A stretch of 16,838 nucleotides of DNA from Candidatus Gastranaerophilales bacterium HUM_12 (GTDB taxonomy: Bacteria; Cyanobacteriota; Vampirovibrionia; Gastranaerophilales; Gastranaerophilaceae): contig DABJ01000027.1 in assembly GCA_002102825.1 (NCBI GenBank), forward strand, positions 2,987 through 19,824. The letters run 5' to 3'. A program made the position numbers and the translations under genes. Position 1 is the first letter of the stretch; every line of letters begins with the position of its first letter. Positions 12,681 to 16,838 of this stretch are shown in pieces. The notes below the pieces were generated by a model. The model did not search any database. It worked only from the letters and a program-made list of their open reading frames with translations, and had not been told where the DNA came from.

Positions 12681-14012
12681 TTGAAACATTCACGACTTAC
12701 ATTATTGATATTTATTGCCCTTGTTTTGGGTATGTTATTTGGTCATTTTTGCCCCCATATTGCGGTTAAAATGAGGACGTTTGCCGTTATATTTTTGCGT
12801 ATGGTAAAAATGATTATTGCCCCATTGTTGTTTGCAACTTTGGTGACTGGTATTGCGGGGCATGGTGATGTTAAACAGCTTGGTAAAATTGGTGTCAAAA
12901 CAATTGTTTATTTTGAAGTTGTTACGACATTAGCTTTGGTTATTGGTTTAACAATGGGAAATATTTTCAACCCCGGAAAAGGGTTTATTTCCGGTACTGT
13001 TGCAAATCCGGAACTTCTAAAAGAAGCAGGTTTGATGGCTGTTACAACTCCGCACACTTCAATTTCCGAAATGGTTATGAATATCTTCCCTACAAGTATT
13101 GTTCAGTCAATGGCTGAGGGAAATTTGCTACAGATTGTTGTTTTTTCAATCTTTATGGCGGTTGCCTGTTGTACAGTAGGTAAAAAAGCTAAGCCGGTTA
13201 TGGATTTATTACATTCTGTTTCTCAAATTATGTTCAAATTTACTGAATATGTAATGTATTTTGCTCCTCTGGGTATTTTTGGTGCAATGGCTTCTACTGT
13301 TGGTATGAACGGGCTTTCAATTCTTAAAAATTATGCAAAAATAATTTTCTCATTATATACAGCTCTTGCAGTTTTTGTTTTGTTGGTTTTATTTATTGCT
13401 TGTAAGTATGCAAGAATATCCCTTCGTAATTTGTTAAAAGCGATACAAGAACCTGCAATTTTGGCATTTACTACTGCAAGTTCAGAGGCGGCTTTTCCTA
13501 AAGCTTTAGAAATTATGGAAAGATTTGGTGTTCCGCAAAACATTGTTAGTTTTGTAATGCCAACGGGCTATACGTTTAACCTTGATGGAAGTACATTATA
13601 CCTTGCAATGGCAGTAATTTTTTCATCTCAAATTTGTGGTATTAGTTTGGGGTTGAATCAACAAATTTTGATGATGCTTGCGCTTATGCTGACAAGTAAA
13701 GGTGTTGCAGGGGTTCCAAGGGTTTCACTTGTTGTTCTTGCAGGAACTTTAGCAAGTTTCAATATCCCATTAATAGGTGTTGCAATTCTTCTCGGTATTG
13801 ACCAAATTTTAGATATGGGTAGAACAACAGTTAACCTTGTCGGTAATTGTGTTGCTACTGTTGTTATTGCAAGATGGGAAAATGCTTTTGATTATAACAA
13901 AATGGATTTATTTATAAAACAATGTGATGCAGAAAAACAAGATTGGAAATTTTCTGCACCGAAAAAAGTTATTTGTGAAAAAGTTACAACCAGTGAAACA
14001 GAGGATAAATAA
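12681..14012 (+). CDS. Dicarboxylate/amino acid:cation symporter (DAACS family)
   Basis: A 443-residue inner-membrane secondary transporter of the glutamate/C4-dicarboxylate family (GltP, GltPh, DctA). The start is a TTG with AGAGG about 6 nt upstream; the first ATG downstream would remove the first membrane helix. Landmarks: helical hairpin 1 with TTASSEAAFP (264-273), NLDGS at 300-304 (the NMDGT sodium/substrate motif of helix 7), GVPRVSLVVLAG at 344-355 in hairpin 2, and helix 8 with D378-M-G-R381-T382 and N385. R381 matches the arginine that binds the side-chain carboxylate in GltPh. The position of GltPh Asp405, a sodium-1 ligand, is Asn389; DctA-type proteins also have Asn there. Substrate is therefore an acidic amino acid or dicarboxylate, not resolved further. 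The last 40 residues are a charged cytoplasmic tail. The ileS gene follows after 2 nt. Confidence 0.9.
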   Translation: MKHSRLTLLIFIALVLGMLFGHFCPHIAVKMRTFAVIFLRMVKMIIAPLLFATLVTGIAGHGDVKQLGKIGVKTIVYFEVVTTLALVIGLTMGNIFNPGKGFISGTVANPELLKEAGLMAVTTPHTSISEMVMNIFPTSIVQSMAEGNLLQIVVFSIFMAVACCTVGKKAKPVMDLLHSVSQIMFKFTEYVMYFAPLGIFGAMASTVGMNGLSILKNYAKIIFSLYTALAVFVLLVLFIACKYARISLRNLLKAIQEPAILAFTTASSEAAFPKALEIMERFGVPQNIVSFVMPTGYTFNLDGSTLYLAMAVIFSSQICGISLGLNQQILMMLALMLTSKGVAGVPRVSLVVLAGTLASFNIPLIGVAILLGIDQILDMGRTTVNLVGNCVATVVIARWENAFDYNKMDLFIKQCDAEKQDWKFSAPKKVICEKVTTSETEDK

Positions 14013-14014
14013 AT

Positions 14015-16825
14015 ATGGCAGAAAGTACTAAAACAGAATTTAAAGATACACTGAATTTGCCTCAAACAACTTTACCAATGAGAGCAAATGCAACTGTTAG
14101 AGAATTAGAAATCCAAAAATTTTGGGTAGAAAATAATATTTACGAAAAAATGATTGGTGAACGAGACAAAACTAATTCTTTCGTACTTCACGATGGACCT
14201 CCGTATTTGAGTTCTGAAAAAATTCACGTTGGTACGGCTTTAAATAAAATTTTAAAAGATATTCTTATTAAATATAAATCACAAAGAGGTTTTTATGCTC
14301 CGTATGTTCCGGGGTATGACGGGCATGGATTGCCTATTGAAAATGCGGTTGTTAAAACACTTAAAGGTGGACGTCACTCTATTTCAGAAGCTGAATTACG
14401 TGCAAAATGTAGAGAATTTGCTCATAAAAATTTGAAAGGTCAAGAGAGTGAATTCAAACGTTTAGGTGTTTTGGGTAATTGGGAGCACCCATATTTGACT
14501 ATCAATCCTGAATATGAAGCTGAACAGGTTAGAGTTTTTGGAGAAATGTATAAAAAAGGTTACATTGAAAAAGGTCTAAAACCTGTTTATTGGTGTGCTG
14601 CCTGTGAAACTGCTTTAGCTGAAGCGGAAGTTGAGTATGCTGATCATACATCTACTTCTATCTATGTAAGATTTAAGTTTGAAGATGATGCAGTTCAAAA
14701 AATTGAAAATATTTTGGGTTCAAAAACTGATAAAGATATTTATGCAATTATTTGGACAACAACTCCTTGGACAATTCCATCAAATATGGCTATTTCAATG
14801 CACCCAAGATTTGTTTATACATTCTTTGAATACAAAAATGATATTTATGTTGTTGCAGAAGAATTATTGAATTCATTCTTGAATGATGTTGAGTGGGATG
14901 AAGCTGATATTAAAGTATTGGGTTCATGTTCCGGTCAAGACTTAGAATTATTGAATACAAAACACCCATTACTAAATAGAAAATCTCCAATTATTTTGGG
15001 CGAACACGTAACATTAGATGCAGGTACCGGTTCTGTTCATACCGCTCCTGGTCATGGTTTGGAAGATTACGAAGTTGGTTGCAAATATGGAATTGAAGTA
15101 TTTTCACCATTAGATGGCCGTGGAGTTTGGACAGATACTGTTGGTATTGATGAACTTGTTGATGTTCCTTATTATAAAGGAAATTCAATGGTTATTGAAA
15201 TGCTTCAAAACTGTGGTGCATTATTAAAACAACAAGATATTCAACACAGTTATCCTCATTGTTGGAGATGTAAAAAACCTGTAATTTATAGAGCAACTCC
15301 GCAATGGTTTGTTAAAGTTGATAAATTTAGAGATAAAGCACTTGAAGCAGTTCATGGTGTAAAATGGATTCCTGCAAGTGGTGAAAATCGTATTGGTAAT
15401 ATGGTTGAAAGCCGTACGGATTGGTGTATTTCAAGACAACGTGCTTGGGGCGTTCCAATTCCTATCTTCTACTGTGAAGATTGTGGAGAAGTTATCTGTA
15501 ATGATTCAACGATTGAGAATGTTGCTAAAATGTTTGAAAAAGAAAGCTCTGATGCGTGGGTTAAATATTCCGCAGAAGAACTTTTGCCGGAGGGTTTTGT
15601 ATGTCCTAAATGTGGTAAAAAACATTTTAGAAAAGAAAAAGATATTATGGACGTATGGTTTGATTCAGGTGTTTCTTGGAGAGCTGTTGTTGAAAAAAGA
15701 AGCGAGGAATTAGGTCATACTCCTGTTGATATGTATCTTGAAGGTTCTGATCAACACAGAGGTTGGTTTCAGTCTTCATTATTGACTTCTGTTGCAACTC
15801 AAGGCAAAGCTCCTTATAAACAAGTTCTTACTCACGGATTCGTATTCGGAGAAGACGGACGTAAGATGTCTAAATCTTTAGGTAATTTTATTCGCCCAGA
15901 TGATATTATCAAAAAGTATGGTGCAGATATTTTGCGATTGTGGGCGGCTTCAGTTGATTACAGAAACGATATTAAAATCGGTAATAATATTGTTGGTCAA
16001 TTGGTTGAAATCTTTAAGAAAACAAGAAATACTGCAAGATTTTTGATTGGTAACTTGTTTGATTTCAATCCTGAAACTGATTACGTTGAATATGATGAAC
16101 TTAAAAATATTGATAAGTTTGCACTTCATAAATTAAACAAATTGATTGAGGAAGTTACGGTATCTTTTGAAAACTATGAATTTTACAAGTATTTCCAATC
16201 ATTGCAAAATTTTGCAGCGGTTGATTTGAGTTCATTCTACTTGGATATTGTAAAAGACAGATTATACACAGCAGGCAAAAAATCATTATCACGTCGAGCT
16301 TGTCAAACTGTTTTATTTGAAAATCTGATGGCATTAGTTAAGATTTTGGCTCCTGTAATGCCTCACCAAGCAGAAGATATCTGGCAAAATGTTCCGGAAG
16401 TTCAACGTGGTGGATTGATTAGCATCTTGCTTTCAGATTGGCCGGTTGTTAATGAAAAATGGAACAACCCACAGCTAGAAGAAGATTTTACAAAAATTTT
16501 GAAATCCAGAGAAGTTGTTTCTCGTGCAATTGAACCTTTGAGAGCAGACAAAAAAGTAGGTAGTTCTTTAGAAGTCGCAGTATGGATTAAAGCCGAAAAT
16601 GATGCAATATTAAAAGCAAATGAAAAAGATTTGGCTGATATTTATATTGTTTCTCAAGCTAATTTGGCAAAAGAAAAACCGGAAGATGTTTTGAATGAAT
16701 ATGTTGAAGACGGTTATACTGTTTGGGTTACAAAGGCTCGCGGTGAAAAATGTACAAGATGTTGGAAATATAGAGAACTAAATTCTGACGGTATTTGTCC
16801 GGATTGTGTTGAAGCAATTAAATAG
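14015..16825 (+). CDS. ileS: Isoleucyl-tRNA synthetase with a variant HIGH motif
   Basis: A 936-residue class I synthetase that charges tRNA-Ile and edits mischarged valine. Visible parts: Rossmann catalytic half with PPYLSSEKIHVGT near residue 71; CP1 editing domain with WTTTPWTIPSN and GTGSVHTAPGHGLEDYE; SRQRAWGVPIP; a four-cysteine knuckle (CEDCGE and CPKCGK); DQHRGWFQSSL; KMSKS at 617-621; a helical anticodon-binding part; and a C-terminal zinc finger (CTRCW and CPDC) ending at the stop. This is the bacterial IleS layout with normal length. The class signature H-I-G-H is H71-V72-G73-T74, and the preceding loop, usually ANGxxH, is LSSEKIH, one residue longer. The catalytic region otherwise reads normally and the gene is intact. 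It starts 2 nt after the symporter stop, and GAGG inside the end of that gene serves as its ribosome binding site, so translation is probably coupled. Confidence 0.96.
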   Translation: MAESTKTEFKDTLNLPQTTLPMRANATVRELEIQKFWVENNIYEKMIGERDKTNSFVLHDGPPYLSSEKIHVGTALNKILKDILIKYKSQRGFYAPYVPGYDGHGLPIENAVVKTLKGGRHSISEAELRAKCREFAHKNLKGQESEFKRLGVLGNWEHPYLTINPEYEAEQVRVFGEMYKKGYIEKGLKPVYWCAACETALAEAEVEYADHTSTSIYVRFKFEDDAVQKIENILGSKTDKDIYAIIWTTTPWTIPSNMAISMHPRFVYTFFEYKNDIYVVAEELLNSFLNDVEWDEADIKVLGSCSGQDLELLNTKHPLLNRKSPIILGEHVTLDAGTGSVHTAPGHGLEDYEVGCKYGIEVFSPLDGRGVWTDTVGIDELVDVPYYKGNSMVIEMLQNCGALLKQQDIQHSYPHCWRCKKPVIYRATPQWFVKVDKFRDKALEAVHGVKWIPASGENRIGNMVESRTDWCISRQRAWGVPIPIFYCEDCGEVICNDSTIENVAKMFEKESSDAWVKYSAEELLPEGFVCPKCGKKHFRKEKDIMDVWFDSGVSWRAVVEKRSEELGHTPVDMYLEGSDQHRGWFQSSLLTSVATQGKAPYKQVLTHGFVFGEDGRKMSKSLGNFIRPDDIIKKYGADILRLWAASVDYRNDIKIGNNIVGQLVEIFKKTRNTARFLIGNLFDFNPETDYVEYDELKNIDKFALHKLNKLIEEVTVSFENYEFYKYFQSLQNFAAVDLSSFYLDIVKDRLYTAGKKSLSRRACQTVLFENLMALVKILAPVMPHQAEDIWQNVPEVQRGGLISILLSDWPVVNEKWNNPQLEEDFTKILKSREVVSRAIEPLRADKKVGSSLEVAVWIKAENDAILKANEKDLADIYIVSQANLAKEKPEDVLNEYVEDGYTVWVTKARGEKCTRCWKYRELNSDGICPDCVEAIK

Positions 16826-16838
16826 AAATTCGATTAGG

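Noticed and set aside
1..16838. CRISPR array, insertion sequence, phage or toxin-antitoxin island
   Set aside because: No regularly spaced repeats, transposase or integrase motifs, or small paired genes with toxin or antitoxin features were found. Composition looks even throughout.

Overview
This is an AT-rich bacterial chromosome segment carrying mostly ordinary housekeeping genes on both strands. LpxA (lipid A synthesis) and the C-terminus of an OmpA-type peptidoglycan-binding protein indicate a cell with an outer membrane. The base composition, the proteins of unknown family and the gene mix would fit a gut Melainabacteria (Candidatus Gastranaerophilales-like) genome. That assignment is an impression from sequence style, not something a marker in the window proves. 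I see no phage genes, transposase, CRISPR array or plasmid functions.

Layout. (1) 1-2664, plus strand: a tight run made of the tail of an OmpA-like gene, a UPF0210/DUF711 protein, and two tandem paralogs of an unrecognised family, with gaps of 2, 15 and 5 nt. (2) 2666-6025, minus strand: a TPR/GT9-like glycosyltransferase gene followed by uvrC. Each has an extended -10 promoter so close to its ATG that the mRNAs may be leaderless. This UvrC ends where the C-terminal helix-hairpin-helix region should begin. (3) 6203-7539, plus strand: an orphan hypothetical gene closed by a strong terminator, then DUF4186 and ybaK. (4) 7541-9926: a divergent metal-efflux module made of an ArsR/SmtB-type repressor and a CPC-type P1B ATPase. 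Three copies of a 16-nt operator lie between or beside them, one filling the spacer of a near-consensus promoter. (5) 10018-10200: tRNA-Gln(TTG) with its own promoter and terminator, facing the lpxA terminator. (6) 10228-12426, minus strand: lpxA and an iron-type alcohol dehydrogenase, each apparently a separate unit. (7) 12681-16825, plus strand: a DAACS-type symporter and ileS, 2 nt apart. The ileS product has an altered HIGH motif (HVGT).

How the genes work together. The only self-contained system is the metal-responsive pair. The repressor keeps the ATPase off until Zn or a similar ion occupies its alpha5 site, and the pump then exports the metal. The other genes are independent functions: DNA repair, lipid A, alcohol/aldehyde redox, carboxylate or amino-acid uptake, and tRNA charging and proofreading. 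I did not find a convincing undescribed multi-gene system. The best leads are the tandem paralog pair, the shortened UvrC, the variant IleRS active-site motif, and the three-operator metal switch.
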